A stretch of DNA of 34,214 nucleotides from Streptomyces cahuitamycinicus (GTDB taxonomy: Bacteria > Actinomycetota > Actinomycetes > Streptomycetales > Streptomycetaceae), in assembly GCF_002891435.1 (NCBI RefSeq), contig NZ_POUC01000031.1, positions 1 to 34,214 on the forward strand, read 5' to 3'. The notes below the pieces were generated by a model. The model had not been told where the DNA came from. It made no database searches and worked only from the letters and a program-made list of their open reading frames with translations. Positions 16,226-25,023 of the stretch are shown piece after piece. Position 1 is the first letter of the stretch; each line of letters begins with the position of its first letter. A program made the translations under genes and the position numbers.

Positions 16226-17755
16226 ATGTCTCACTTGCGTTCCAGACGCCGGCTCGCGCTCGCCGTGCCCGTCGCACTGTCCCTCACGGCCTCTCTGGGC
16301 TTCCTGCCGGCCGTCGCGTCGGCGGCCCCGCAGGCGGCGCCGGCCACCCGGGCGGCGGACGCGCCGAACCTGGCGTACGTCGTCAACACCAAGGTGGACC
16401 GCCACACGATCGCCTCGGTGAAGAAGGCGATCGGGAAGGCCGGCGGTTCGGTCGTGGTCACGTACCAGCGGATCGGCGTCATCGTCGTCCACTCCTCGAA
16501 CCCCGACTTCGCCAAGACGATCCGCAAGGCCCGCGGGGTCCGGTCCGCGGGGGCGACGCGGACGGCGCCACTGACGGCCGCGGGGACGAAGGAGGAGGGC
16601 GCGGTCGAGTACCTGACGGCCGCCCAGGCCGAGCGCACCGAGGCCGCCTCGGCGAAGACGCCCGAGAGCGAGCCCCTTGAGGCGGACCAGTGGGACCTGC
16701 GCGCGATCGGCGCCGACAAGGCCGCATCGATCAACCCGGGCAGCCGCAAGGTGACCGTCGCCGTGATCGACACGGGCGTGGACGACACCCACCCCGACAT
16801 CGCCCCGAACTTCTCCGCGTCGCAGTCCGCCAACTGTGCCGGCGGCAAGCCCGACACCAGCGAGGGTGCCTGGCGGCCGTACACGCCCGAGGACTATCAC
16901 GGCACGCATGTCGCGGGTGAGATTGCGGCCGCCCGCAACGGCATCGGCGTCGCGGGCGTCGCTCCCGGTGTGAAGGTGTCCAGCATCAACGTGACCGACC
17001 GGGCGAACGGCCTCTTCTACCCGGAGAGCGTCGTCTGCGCGTTCGTGTTCGCCGCCGACCACGGCGTGGAGATCACGAACAACAGCTACTACGTCGACCC
17101 GTGGCTGTACAACTGCATGGACGACCCGGACCAGCGGGCCGTCGTCGACGCGGTGAACAGGGCGCAGCTGTACGCCCAGAAGAAGGGCACGCTGAACGTC
17201 GCCGCGGCGGGCAACTCCAACCACGACCTGGACGCGGACGCGATCGTCGACGACTCCAGCCCGAACGACACCACGCCCGCCGAGCGCACCATCGACCCGC
17301 ACGAGTGCCTCGACATCCCGACGCAGCTGCCGGGTGTCGTCACGGTGAGCTCCACGGGCGTCGACAACGAGAAGTCGTACTTCTCGACGTACGGCAAGGG
17401 CGTCGTCGACGTCGCCGCGCCGGGTGGTGACCGCCGTTACCAGATCCCGGACACGCCCTCGAAGGACGGCCGCATCCTGTCCACCATGCCGAACGGCGCG
17501 TGGGGCTTCCTGCAGGGCACCTCGATGGCCTCGCCGCACGCCTCCGGCGTCGCCGCGCTGCTGAAGTCCAAGCACCCCTGGGCGTCTCCGGCCCAGCTCC
17601 AGGCGCTGCTGAAGGCGCAGGCCGACAAGACCGCCTGCCCCGCCTCCTACGACCAGGACGGCGACGGCACGCAGGACGCGGTCTGCGAGGGCGGCGGGCG
17701 TGTCAACGGCTTCTACGGCCACGGCATCGTCAACGCGCTGCGCGCGGTCAAGTGA
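16226..17755 (+). CDS. secreted S8 family (subtilisin-like) serine protease, copy 1
   Basis: The 509-residue preproprotein has an RR-containing signal peptide (MSHLRSRRRLALAVPVALSL, likely cleaved after ASA), a propeptide resembling an I9 inhibitor domain (about 50-115, with VVVTYQRIGVIVVHSS) and an S8 catalytic domain. The triad is D182 (AVIDTGVDDTHPD), H228 (HGTHVAGEIAA) and S433 (GTSMASPH). A DxDxDG calcium-type loop occurs near the C-terminus (from residue 476, YDQDGDGTQDAVC). The ATG at 16226 has GGAG upstream. It is followed after 62 bases by a close paralogue. Probably an extracellular protease; substrate unknown. Confidence 0.9.
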   Translation: MSHLRSRRRLALAVPVALSLTASLGFLPAVASAAPQAAPATRAADAPNLAYVVNTKVDRHTIASVKKAIGKAGGSVVVTYQRIGVIVVHSSNPDFAKTIRKARGVRSAGATRTAPLTAAGTKEEGAVEYLTAAQAERTEAASAKTPESEPLEADQWDLRAIGADKAASINPGSRKVTVAVIDTGVDDTHPDIAPNFSASQSANCAGGKPDTSEGAWRPYTPEDYHGTHVAGEIAAARNGIGVAGVAPGVKVSSINVTDRANGLFYPESVVCAFVFAADHGVEITNNSYYVDPWLYNCMDDPDQRAVVDAVNRAQLYAQKKGTLNVAAAGNSNHDLDADAIVDDSSPNDTTPAERTIDPHECLDIPTQLPGVVTVSSTGVDNEKSYFSTYGKGVVDVAAPGGDRRYQIPDTPSKDGRILSTMPNGAWGFLQGTSMASPHASGVAALLKSKHPWASPAQLQALLKAQADKTACPASYDQDGDGTQDAVCEGGGRVNGFYGHGIVNALRAVK

Positions 17756-17817
17756 CCCGGCTCGCCACCGAGACCCTCCGCAAGATCAGCACGTACCGTG
17801 AACGAACTGGAGACACC

Positions 17818-19344
17818 ATGACTGCGCCGTACGCGCGCTATCGTCGCGCCGTCGCGATCCCGGCCGGGATGGCGATGGCCACCGCCCTCGCGTTCCTGCC
17901 GAACACCATGGCCACGGCCGCCGAGGACGCCCCGGCTCCCGCGTCGGCCCGGGCCGACGCGACCCCGCTCAGCTACGTCGTCAACGTCAAGCCGGGGCAC
18001 CGCACTTCGGCGCACGTGAAGAAGGCCGTCGCCAAGGCCGGCGGCACGGTCGTGACCTCGTACGACCAGATCGGCGTCATCGTCGTCCACTCCTCGGACG
18101 CCGGCTTCGCCAAGACCATCCGCAAGGTGCGCGGCGTGCAGTCGGCGGGCGCCACCCGCACCGCGCCGCTGCCCTCGGCGTCGACGGGCGACCTGGGCGC
18201 GCCGAAGGTGCTGAGCGCGGCCGAGGTCGCACAGGCCGAGGCGCCCGCCGGACAGGACCCGCTGCAGCCGCAGCAGTGGGACCTGCCCGCCATCAAGGCG
18301 GACAAGGCACACGAGAAGTCGCTGGGCAGCAAGAAGGTCACGGTCGCCGTGATCGACACCGGTGTCGACGACACCCACCCCGACATCGCGCCCAACTTCG
18401 ACCGCAAGGCGTCGGTCAACTGTGTGTCGGGCAAGCCGGACACGGCCGACGGGGCCTGGCGGCCGAGCGCCGCGGAGAGCCCGCACGGCACGCACGTCGC
18501 CGGTGAGATCGCCGCCGCGAAGAACGGCGTCGGCATGACGGGTGTCGCTCCCGGGGTGAAGGTCTCCGGCATCAAGGTGTCCAACCCGGACGGCTTCTTC
18601 TACACGGAGGCCGTGGTGTGCGGCTTCGTGTGGGCGGCCGAGCACGGGGTCGACGTGACGAACAACAGCTATTACACCGACCCCTGGTACTTCAACTGCA
18701 AGAACGACCCGGACCAGAAGGCGCTCGTGGACGCCGTCACGCGGGCCGCGAAGTACGCGGAGAGGAAGGGCGCGGTCAACGTCGCCGCGGCCGGCAACGA
18801 GAACTACGACCTGGCCTCCGACGAGATCACCGACCCGTCGTCGCCGAACGACACCACGCCGGGCGACCGGGTCGTCGACCCCTCGAAGTGCCTCGACATC
18901 CCGACGCAGCTGCCGGGTGTCGTCACGGTCGCCTCGACGGGTGCGAAGGGCGTCAAGTCGTCGTTCTCCAACTACGGTCTGGGCGTCGCGGACATAGCCG
19001 CCCCGGGCGGTGACTCGACCGCCTACCAGAAGCCGGACGCGCCGGCCACGAGCGGCCTCATCCTGGGCACGCTGCCGGGCGGCAAGTGGGGTTACATGGC
19101 CGGTACGTCGATGGCGTCCCCGCACGTCGCGGGCGTCGCCGCCCTCATCAAGTCGACGCACCCGTACGCCTCCCCGGCCCTGGTGAAGGCCCTGCTGTAC
19201 GCGGAGGCGGACGCCACGCCGTGCACCGACCCCTACGACATCAACGCCGACGGCAAGATCGACGCGGTGTGCGAGGGCTCCAAGAACCGCAACGGCTTCT
19301 ACGGCTGGGGCATCGCGGACGCGCTGGACGCGGTGACCAAGTAG
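17818..19344 (+). CDS. secreted S8 family (subtilisin-like) serine protease, copy 2
   Basis: A 508-residue paralogue of the preceding protease, collinear over its whole length with long identical stretches. It has a signal peptide (MTAPYARYRRAVAIPAGMAM onward), an I9-like propeptide with VTSYDQIGVIVVHSSD, and the triad D180, H226 and S431. The calcium-type loop is kept as DINADGKID from 474. The start ATG at 17818 has GGAG upstream. The pair arose by tandem duplication and probably shares a transcript ending at the hairpin at 19363. The signal peptide and propeptide linker differ most. Confidence 0.9.
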   Translation: MTAPYARYRRAVAIPAGMAMATALAFLPNTMATAAEDAPAPASARADATPLSYVVNVKPGHRTSAHVKKAVAKAGGTVVTSYDQIGVIVVHSSDAGFAKTIRKVRGVQSAGATRTAPLPSASTGDLGAPKVLSAAEVAQAEAPAGQDPLQPQQWDLPAIKADKAHEKSLGSKKVTVAVIDTGVDDTHPDIAPNFDRKASVNCVSGKPDTADGAWRPSAAESPHGTHVAGEIAAAKNGVGMTGVAPGVKVSGIKVSNPDGFFYTEAVVCGFVWAAEHGVDVTNNSYYTDPWYFNCKNDPDQKALVDAVTRAAKYAERKGAVNVAAAGNENYDLASDEITDPSSPNDTTPGDRVVDPSKCLDIPTQLPGVVTVASTGAKGVKSSFSNYGLGVADIAAPGGDSTAYQKPDAPATSGLILGTLPGGKWGYMAGTSMASPHVAGVAALIKSTHPYASPALVKALLYAEADATPCTDPYDINADGKIDAVCEGSKNRNGFYGWGIADALDAVTK

Positions 19345-19362
19345 AGCTCGTGTGAAGGCGCG

Positions 19363-19394
19363 ACGGGCCGGACGGGGACACCTGTCCGGCCCGT
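19363..19394 (+). terminator. terminator after the protease pair
   Basis: Perfect 11-bp arms (ACGGGCCGGAC at 19363-19373 and its complement at 19384-19394) with a ten-base loop, 19 bases after the second protease. Confidence 0.85.
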
Positions 19395-19645
19395 TCGGTG
19401 TCTGCGGCAGCCTCCTTTGTCATGGACGCCACCGGCAGGATGCTGGGGCGCATCGCTCACCCGGCCTCCACCCGGCCTCCTGACCGGCGGCTGGTACGTC
19501 GCCGAGGTCGCGCTCGCGCAGGGGTGGGAACTGCGGCCCGCGGACGGATGCAAGGAGGTGTGCGGCTGTGGTGGGCGGCCGCGTCCCGGGTTGACTGAGT
19601 TCCGCCGACTTGCCCGGCCGTGTGGAGGTTGGTGAAGATCCTGGG
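19395..19645. other. 251-base stretch without a supportable gene
   Basis: Short open frames exist here, for example one ending near 19635, but none has a good ribosome binding site, consistent third-position GC or a recognisable motif. The stretch probably holds the promoter of the CopD-like gene. A decayed small gene cannot be excluded. Confidence 0.5.
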
Positions 19646-20656
19646 GTGACTTCGCCAAGACCCATACCCGGGGTGACCGATTCGCGCGGCCCGCTGCGGC
19701 CGACCGGTGCGGGCCGGACCGTCGCCGTTCTGGTGCTGGTGGCGCTGGCCGCGCTGATCCCGCTGCTCGGCCCGCCCGCCGCGCTGCACGGCACCGGGGA
19801 GGCCGAAGCGCCCGGCGCCGGTGGCATAGCCCTGCTGCGTACGGTGCTCTTCGCGGCGCTGTGCGTACCCGTCGGTGAGCTGTTCGTGAACCGGCTGGCG
19901 CGTTCGCTGCCCGGTACGGAGGCAGACCCGGTGGTGCCCCGCAGCTGGTCCCCCTTCGCGGCCGCCGCCGGTTTCACCGCGGCCCTGGGGCTCGCCTCGG
20001 TCGTGGCCACCGGCAATCTCGTTCCGGACCACCTGGCGGACATCGACGCCGGCGGGCTCTACGCGTCCCGGGACGGCAAGCTCGCCCTGCTGGAGGTCAA
20101 CGCGTTCCTCGTGGCGGGACTGTGCGCCCTCTCGCGCCGGCCGGTCACGCAGGCGTGGCCGCTGGCCGCCGTGGTCGTGGCCGAGGCCCTGCGCGCACAC
20201 CCCACCACCGAGCACAGCCCGCTGACCGGCTCCGCGCTGACGCTCGTCCATCTGACCTGCGCGGCGCTGTGGACGGGAGGCCTGCTGCACGCGCTGCGCA
20301 CCCTCCGGCTGTGGCCCCGCACGGCCGGTGCGGCCCTGCTGGGTCTCTACGCGCGCGTGGCGGTCGTGCTGCTCGCCGCCATCACCGCGACGGGCGTGTG
20401 CAGTTCACTGCGCCGGATGCCGCCGGAGACGATCCTGGAGCAGTTGACGGGAACGGCGTACGGGCGCGCACTGCTCGCCAAGGTACTGCTCGTGGCAGTC
20501 GTCGCCGCCCTCGCCCTGTGGGCCCGGCGGCGGCTGCGCCGGGCTGCCGACCCGCTGACCGCATGTGCTCCGGCCCGGGCCGAGGTGGCCTTCCTGGGCC
20601 TGGCGGTCGCGGCGTCCGGACTGCTGACCGCGCTTCCGGTGCCCATCCGCTGGTGA
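19646..20656 (+). CDS. CopD-like copper resistance family membrane protein
   Basis: The roughly 336-residue protein has about eight hydrophobic segments. The pattern HLTCAALWTGGLLHALRTL, followed by a helix with YARVAVVLLAAITATGVCSSL and then GRALLAKVLLVAVVAALALWARRR, is the CopD signature region. CopD-domain proteins are linked to copper uptake or resistance. No CopC gene is adjacent, but SURF1, a cytochrome oxidase assembly factor, is encoded nearby, consistent with copper handling. The GTG at 19646 is uncertain: GGAGG lies rather far upstream, and GTGs at 19622 or 19673 are alternatives. Confidence 0.7.
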   Translation: MTSPRPIPGVTDSRGPLRPTGAGRTVAVLVLVALAALIPLLGPPAALHGTGEAEAPGAGGIALLRTVLFAALCVPVGELFVNRLARSLPGTEADPVVPRSWSPFAAAAGFTAALGLASVVATGNLVPDHLADIDAGGLYASRDGKLALLEVNAFLVAGLCALSRRPVTQAWPLAAVVVAEALRAHPTTEHSPLTGSALTLVHLTCAALWTGGLLHALRTLRLWPRTAGAALLGLYARVAVVLLAAITATGVCSSLRRMPPETILEQLTGTAYGRALLAKVLLVAVVAALALWARRRLRRAADPLTACAPARAEVAFLGLAVAASGLLTALPVPIRW

Positions 20657-20834
20657 CAGCGGCGGGTCCCGGGCAGCGCGCAGGTCCTCGCGCGCGGCCC
20701 TCGGGTCGACGGCGATCGGCTGAGTACCGATCAGACGTACGCCCCGCGAACGGACAGACCGGACAAGACGCCTGAGGGAGCATCGGAGGGTCCGGCGCGG
20801 ACACCTGACGGACGGCGGTGTCAGTCGCGGCCCG

Positions 20835-20848
20835 TATCCTCAGGGACC
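20835..20848 (+). promoter_or_regulatory. possible -10 for a leaderless transcript
   Basis: TATCCT at 20835-20840 ends eight bases before the ATG at 20849, which has no Shine-Dalgarno sequence. Transcription starting seven or so bases after the -10 would give a nearly leaderless mRNA. No clear -35 is visible. Confidence 0.4.
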
Positions 20849-21847
20849 ATGCTGGAAGACCTGACGACCGCAGTGTTCTCTGCCACGCCGTGGCCGGCCG
20901 CGTATCCCAAGGGGTACGCGGTCGTTGACGTGGAGACCACGGGCCTGGCCCGGGACGACCGCATCATCTCCGCGGCGGTCTACCGGCTGGACGAGCGCGG
21001 CGAGGTCGAGGACCACTGGTACACCACGGTCAACCCCGAGCGCGACCCGGGCCCCGTGTGGATCCACGGGCTGACGAGCGAGGCACTCGAAGGGGCGCCC
21101 CTCTTCCCGGACATCGCCGAGGAGTTCACCGCCCGGCTGGCGGGGCGGGTGCTGGTGGCGCACAACGCCGTCTTCGACTGGCAGATGATCGCCCGGGAGT
21201 ACGCGCGCGCCGAGCGCGAGGCACCGGTGCGGCAGCGGCTGTGCACCATCGCGCTGTCCAAGGAGCTCGGGCTGCCGCTGCCCAACCACAAGCTGGAGTC
21301 CCTCGCCGCGCACTTCGGCGTCGTCCAGCAGCGGGCGCACCACGCGCTGGACGACGCGCGCGTGCTGGCGGAGGCGTTCCGGCCGAGCCTGCGGGCCGCG
21401 GCGGCGAACGACGTACGGCTGCCGTTGCACGAGTGCCGGCCGCTGACCGAATGGACGGACCGCCCCGCCGCGCCCCGCATCGGGCAGCAGGCGGGCCCCG
21501 GGGGTTACGGCGGGTACCGGCCGGGCAGTTGGCGCCCCTCCCGCAAGCGCCCTGCCTGCCCCTACCCCAACCCCGGGCGGTACGAGGCGGGCGGGCGGCT
21601 CAAGCAGGGCATGCGGGTCGCCTTCTCCGGTGACACCTCCACCGAGCGGGACCTGCTGGAGGACCGCGCGACCGAGGCCGGGCTGCATGTGGCCACGAGC
21701 CTGTCCCGGCTGACCAGTCTGCTCGTCACGAACGACCCGGACTCGGGCACGTCCAAGGTCGTCAAGGCCCGGCAGTTCGGTACGCCCGTCGTGGACGAGG
21801 CGGCTTTCGGGCAACTCCTCGCGGATGTGGAGCCGGCGTCGGAGTAG
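20849..21847 (+). CDS. DnaQ-like 3'-5' exonuclease fused to a BRCT-like domain
   Basis: The 332-residue protein has an N-terminal DEDDh exonuclease domain (about 20-180): Exo I VVDVETTG with D27 and E29, Exo II HNAVFDWQ with D110, and Exo III HHALDDA with H164 and D169. A Pro/Arg/Gly-rich linker follows, and the C-terminal 100 residues (GMRVAFSGDTSTERDLLEDRATEAGLHV...SLLVTNDPDS...KARQFGTPVVDEAAF) fit a BRCT domain as in NAD-dependent ligases. This is like the epsilon proofreading subunit, but the BRCT fusion points to a DNA repair role rather than the replicative holoenzyme. Confidence 0.88.
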   Translation: MLEDLTTAVFSATPWPAAYPKGYAVVDVETTGLARDDRIISAAVYRLDERGEVEDHWYTTVNPERDPGPVWIHGLTSEALEGAPLFPDIAEEFTARLAGRVLVAHNAVFDWQMIAREYARAEREAPVRQRLCTIALSKELGLPLPNHKLESLAAHFGVVQQRAHHALDDARVLAEAFRPSLRAAAANDVRLPLHECRPLTEWTDRPAAPRIGQQAGPGGYGGYRPGSWRPSRKRPACPYPNPGRYEAGGRLKQGMRVAFSGDTSTERDLLEDRATEAGLHVATSLSRLTSLLVTNDPDSGTSKVVKARQFGTPVVDEAAFGQLLADVEPASE

Positions 21848-21848
21848 T

Positions 21849-21895
21849 GACCGTACGTCGGGAGGGTGACCGTACGCCGCGGGAAGGACCGTACG
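21849..21895. repeat. three GACCGTACG direct repeats at 19-bp spacing
   Basis: GACCGTACG occurs at 21849, 21868 and 21887, exactly 19 bp apart, between the exonuclease stop and the Cys-rich zinc protein gene. The regular spacing, close to two helical turns, suits an operator array. Confidence 0.7.
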
Positions 21896-21906
21896 GACGG
21901 GTGATT

Positions 21907-21925
21907 GCCGGGCGACTCGCCCGGC
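21907..21925 (+). terminator. hairpin downstream of the exonuclease gene
   Basis: GCCGGGCG (21907-21914) and CGCCCGGC (21918-21925) form a perfect 8-bp stem with a three-base loop, 60 bases after the exonuclease stop. No T-run follows. Confidence 0.6.
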
Positions 21926-21967
21926 GGCCGCTCGCCCACGCGGGAGGGACGGCCCACCCTGTGGCGC

Positions 21968-22201
21968 ATGGCGACCTGTGAGGTATGTGGCAATCAGTAC
22001 GGAATGACCTTCGAGGTGCACGCGCAGGGCGCGGTACACGTCTTCGACTGCTTCTCCTGCGCGATCCACCGCATGGCCCCCATCTGCGAGCACTGCCGGG
22101 TGCAGATCATCGGCCAGGGCGTCGAGGTCGAGGGCCACTGGTACTGCGGCGCCCACTGCGCCCGAGCGGAGGGAAAGGCAGGAATCGTCGACAAGGTGTG
22201 A
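21968..22201 (+). CDS. small Cys-rich zinc-binding protein (LIM/metallothionein-like)
   Basis: The 77-residue protein carries paired ligands: C4/C7 (CEVC), C28/C31 (CFSC), C40/C43 (CEHC) and H57, C60, H63, C64 (HWYCGAHC). This could hold two zinc ions in a LIM-like arrangement. Homologues are sometimes named prokaryotic metallothionein, but the spacing suits a structural zinc-ribbon pair. Function unknown. ATG at 21968 is adjacent to the conserved start MATCEVCG; no strong ribosome binding site precedes it. Confidence 0.75.
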   Translation: MATCEVCGNQYGMTFEVHAQGAVHVFDCFSCAIHRMAPICEHCRVQIIGQGVEVEGHWYCGAHCARAEGKAGIVDKV

Positions 22202-22221
22202 CCCGGTACCCGCCTGAATGC

Positions 22222-22252
22222 ACCCCACGACCGAGTTGTACGGTCGTGGGGT
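22222..22252 (+). promoter_or_regulatory. hairpin overlapping the SURF1 start codon
   Basis: Perfect 12-bp arms (ACCCCACGACCG at 22222-22233 and its complement at 22241-22252) with a seven-base loop. The right arm includes the first two bases of the likely SURF1 GTG start at 22251. It may terminate the upstream transcript, mask the SURF1 start, or both. Confidence 0.7.
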
Positions 22253-23048
22253 GTACCGCTTCCTGATGTGCCGGCAGTGGGTGATCCTCACGTTGATCGC
22301 CCTGCTTCTCATCCCCACGATGATCAGGCTGGGCATCTGGCAGATGCACCGCTATGACGAGCGCACCGCCCGGAACCAGCTGGTCACCGACGCGCTGGCG
22401 GCCGAGCCGGTGCCCGTGGAGAAGCTGACGGCGCCCGGGCACACCGTGACCAGCACCGAGCGGTACCGGACCGTGACGGCCAAGGGCCGCTTCGACACGG
22501 AGGACGAGGTCGTCGTCCGGCGCCGCACCAACTCCGACGACGAGGTCGGCTACCACGTACTGACCCCGTTCGTCCTGGACGACGGCAAGGTGCTGCTGGT
22601 CAACCGGGGGTGGATTCCCTCCGACGGCCCGAGCCAGACCACGTTCCCGAAGGTCCCCGCACCGCCGAGCGGCGAGGTCACGGTCGAGGGGCGGTTGATG
22701 CCCGACGAGACGACCGCGGCGAGCGGAATCAAGAACCTCCAGGGCCTGCCGGACCGGCAGATCATGCTGATCAACAGCGAGCAGCAGGCCCGTCGCCTGG
22801 ACGCCACTGTTCTCGGCGGCTACATCTCCCAGACGGCTCCGGAGCCCGAGGGCGACACACCCGAGTTGCTGGGCGACCCCGGCAAGGAGGACGCCGCGCT
22901 GAACTACGCGTACGCCATCCAGTGGTGGCTGTTCTCCGCGGCCGTCCCGTTCGGCTGGGTGGTCCTGGCCCGCCGCGAGGCCCGGGAGCGGGCCCAGGAG
23001 GCGGCCGGGAGATCCGACACGGCGAAGTCCGAGCCGGCAGCGGTGTAG
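22251..23048 (+). CDS. SURF1 family cytochrome c oxidase assembly protein
   Basis: SURF1 proteins help insert heme a in aa3-type cytochrome c oxidase. The protein (265 residues from this start) has the two-helix layout of the family: an N-terminal membrane helix (YRFLMCRQWVILTLIALLLI, then LGIWQMHRYDERTARN) and a C-terminal helix (WWLFSAAVPFGWVVLARREA), enclosing an extracytoplasmic domain with GYHVLTPFVL and LLVNRGWIPSDG. Homologues start at YRFL, so GTG 22251 is preferred; an in-frame ATG at 22218 would add 11 residues. Neither has a good ribosome binding site. The start is inside a hairpin. Confidence 0.88.
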   Translation: MYRFLMCRQWVILTLIALLLIPTMIRLGIWQMHRYDERTARNQLVTDALAAEPVPVEKLTAPGHTVTSTERYRTVTAKGRFDTEDEVVVRRRTNSDDEVGYHVLTPFVLDDGKVLLVNRGWIPSDGPSQTTFPKVPAPPSGEVTVEGRLMPDETTAASGIKNLQGLPDRQIMLINSEQQARRLDATVLGGYISQTAPEPEGDTPELLGDPGKEDAALNYAYAIQWWLFSAAVPFGWVVLARREARERAQEAAGRSDTAKSEPAAV

Positions 23049-23233
23049 ACGCCATCCGCGCATGCCGACGGGGCCCGGACCGAGCCGGGGTATGAGGCGT
23101 GGGCCGGGCGGCTGCCGGGGGCGCGGTCCGCGCTCTCGGGGCGCGTCGCAGCCCCGACCCAAGCGCCCGGGGCACATCACTCCCCCGGCCCCCGCCCTGA
23201 TTGCCGCGCCGAGTTGCCGGGAACCCGCACTCC

Positions 23234-25018
23234 GTGCACCCCAGCATCGAGGACTACGCGCTCATCGGCGACGAGCAGACCGCGGCCCTGGTCGGTATGG
23301 ACGGATCCGTCGACTGGTTGTGTCTGCCCCGCTTCGACTCGGCCGCCTGCTTCGCCAGACTGCTCGGTGACGAGGACAACGGATACTGGCGCATCGCCCC
23401 CGTGGGGGCGGACCGCTGCACCCGGCGTGCCTACCGCCGCGACACCCTTGTCCTGGACACCGAATGGGAGACCGGGCAGGGGGCGGTCAGGGTCACCGAC
23501 CTGATGCCCCAACGCGACCGCGCCCCCGACCTCGTACGCGTCGTCGAGGGACTCGACGGCGAGGTGACCCTCCACAGCGTCCTGAAGCTGCGCTTCGACT
23601 ACGGCTCGGTCATCCCCTGGGTGCGCCGGTCCGACGGCCACCGCGTCGCCGTCGCCGGCCCGGACTCGACGTGGCTGCGCAGCGAGCCGGAGGTGACCAG
23701 CTGGGGCGAGGACTTCGGCACACACGCGGAGTTCACCGTCAAGAAGGGGGAAAAAGTCGCGTTCGTCCTGACCTGGCACCCCTCCCACGAGCCGCGCCCA
23801 CCGCTCGTCGACCCGTACGACGCACTGCGCCACAGCGTGGAGGACTGGCGGGCCTGGGCGTCGCGCTGCCGCTACGACGGCCCGTACCGGGACGCCGTCG
23901 TCCGCTCCCTGATCACCCTCAAGGCGCTCACCTACGCCCCGACGGGCGGCATCGTCGCCGCCCCCACCACCTCGCTGCCCGAGGAACCGGGCGGGGTGCG
24001 CAACTGGGACTACCGCTACTGCTGGCTGCGCGACTCCACCCTCACCCTGAACGCGCTGCTCGCGGCGGGCTACCAGGAGGAAGCGGAAGCCTGGCGGAAC
24101 TGGCTGCTGCGCGCGGTCGCGGGCGACCCGGCGGATCTGCAGATCATGTACGGCCTGGCGGGCGAGCGGCGGCTGCCCGAGTTCGAGCTGCCGTGGCTCT
24201 GCGGCTTCCTCGGGTCCGCCCCCGTACGCATCGGCAACGACGCAGTGAACCAGCTCCAGCTGGACGTCTACGGCGAGGTCATGGACTCCCTGTCCCTCGC
24301 CCGCGAGTCGGGCCTGTCCGCCCAGCCCGACGTGTGGGCGGTGCAGACGGCCCTGATGGACTTCCTGCGGACCAGCTGGCGGCAGCCGGACGAGGGGCTG
24401 TGGGAGGTGCGCGGCGGGCGGCGCCAGTTCGTGCACTCGAAGGTGATGGTGTGGGTGGCCGCCGACCGTGCCGTACGCACCCTGGAGCGCCACCCGGAGC
24501 TGGACGGCGACCTGGACGGCTGGCGCGCGCTGCGCGACGAGGTGCACCAGGAGGTGTGCGAGAAGGGCTACGACCCGGAGCGCAACACCTTCACGCAGTC
24601 CTACGGCTCACGCGAACTGGACGCGGCCCTGCTGCTCATCCCGCGCGTCGGATTCCTGCCGCCGGACGATCCGCGGGTGATCGGCACGATCGACGCGGTC
24701 CGCGAGGAACTGACCCACGGCGGCTTCCTGCACCGCTACAGCACGGCCGACATGGACGTCGACGGGCTGCCTGGCGGCGAGGGCGTGTTCCTGGTGTGCT
24801 CGTTCTGGCTCGCGGACGCCCTGTACATGACGGGGCGCGCGAAAGAGGCCCGCGAGATGTTCGAGCGGCTGGCGGGGCTCGCCAACGACGTCGGGCTGCT
24901 GTCCGAGGAGTACGACCCGGTGACCGGCCGGCACCTCGGCAACTTCCCGCAGGCCTTCAGCCACATCGGGCTGGTGAACACCGCCCTCGCCCTGTTCGGT
25001 GCGGACGGGGCAGGATAG
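23234..25018 (+). CDS. glycoside hydrolase family 15 protein (glucoamylase/trehalase-like)
   Basis: The 594-residue protein begins with the conserved IEDYALIGDEQTAALVGMDG and LCLPRFDS segments, then a beta-sandwich region, then an (alpha/alpha)6 catalytic domain with NWDYRYCWLRDS at 257-268. The general acid is probably E391 (EGLWEVRG) and the base E516 (GGEGVFLVCSFW). This actinobacterial group includes the mycobacterial GH15 trehalase, so trehalose hydrolysis is as likely as maltodextrin hydrolysis. There is no signal peptide, so it acts in the cytoplasm. GTG 23234 is chosen by conservation. The SDR gene follows after five bases. Confidence 0.88.
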   Translation: MHPSIEDYALIGDEQTAALVGMDGSVDWLCLPRFDSAACFARLLGDEDNGYWRIAPVGADRCTRRAYRRDTLVLDTEWETGQGAVRVTDLMPQRDRAPDLVRVVEGLDGEVTLHSVLKLRFDYGSVIPWVRRSDGHRVAVAGPDSTWLRSEPEVTSWGEDFGTHAEFTVKKGEKVAFVLTWHPSHEPRPPLVDPYDALRHSVEDWRAWASRCRYDGPYRDAVVRSLITLKALTYAPTGGIVAAPTTSLPEEPGGVRNWDYRYCWLRDSTLTLNALLAAGYQEEAEAWRNWLLRAVAGDPADLQIMYGLAGERRLPEFELPWLCGFLGSAPVRIGNDAVNQLQLDVYGEVMDSLSLARESGLSAQPDVWAVQTALMDFLRTSWRQPDEGLWEVRGGRRQFVHSKVMVWVAADRAVRTLERHPELDGDLDGWRALRDEVHQEVCEKGYDPERNTFTQSYGSRELDAALLLIPRVGFLPPDDPRVIGTIDAVREELTHGGFLHRYSTADMDVDGLPGGEGVFLVCSFWLADALYMTGRAKEAREMFERLAGLANDVGLLSEEYDPVTGRHLGNFPQAFSHIGLVNTALALFGADGAG

Positions 25019-25023
25019 GGACC

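Noticed and set aside
19398-19635. Small plus-strand frames between the protease pair and the CopD-like gene
   Set aside because: No clear start signal, mixed codon bias and no recognisable domain; recorded only as a gap.
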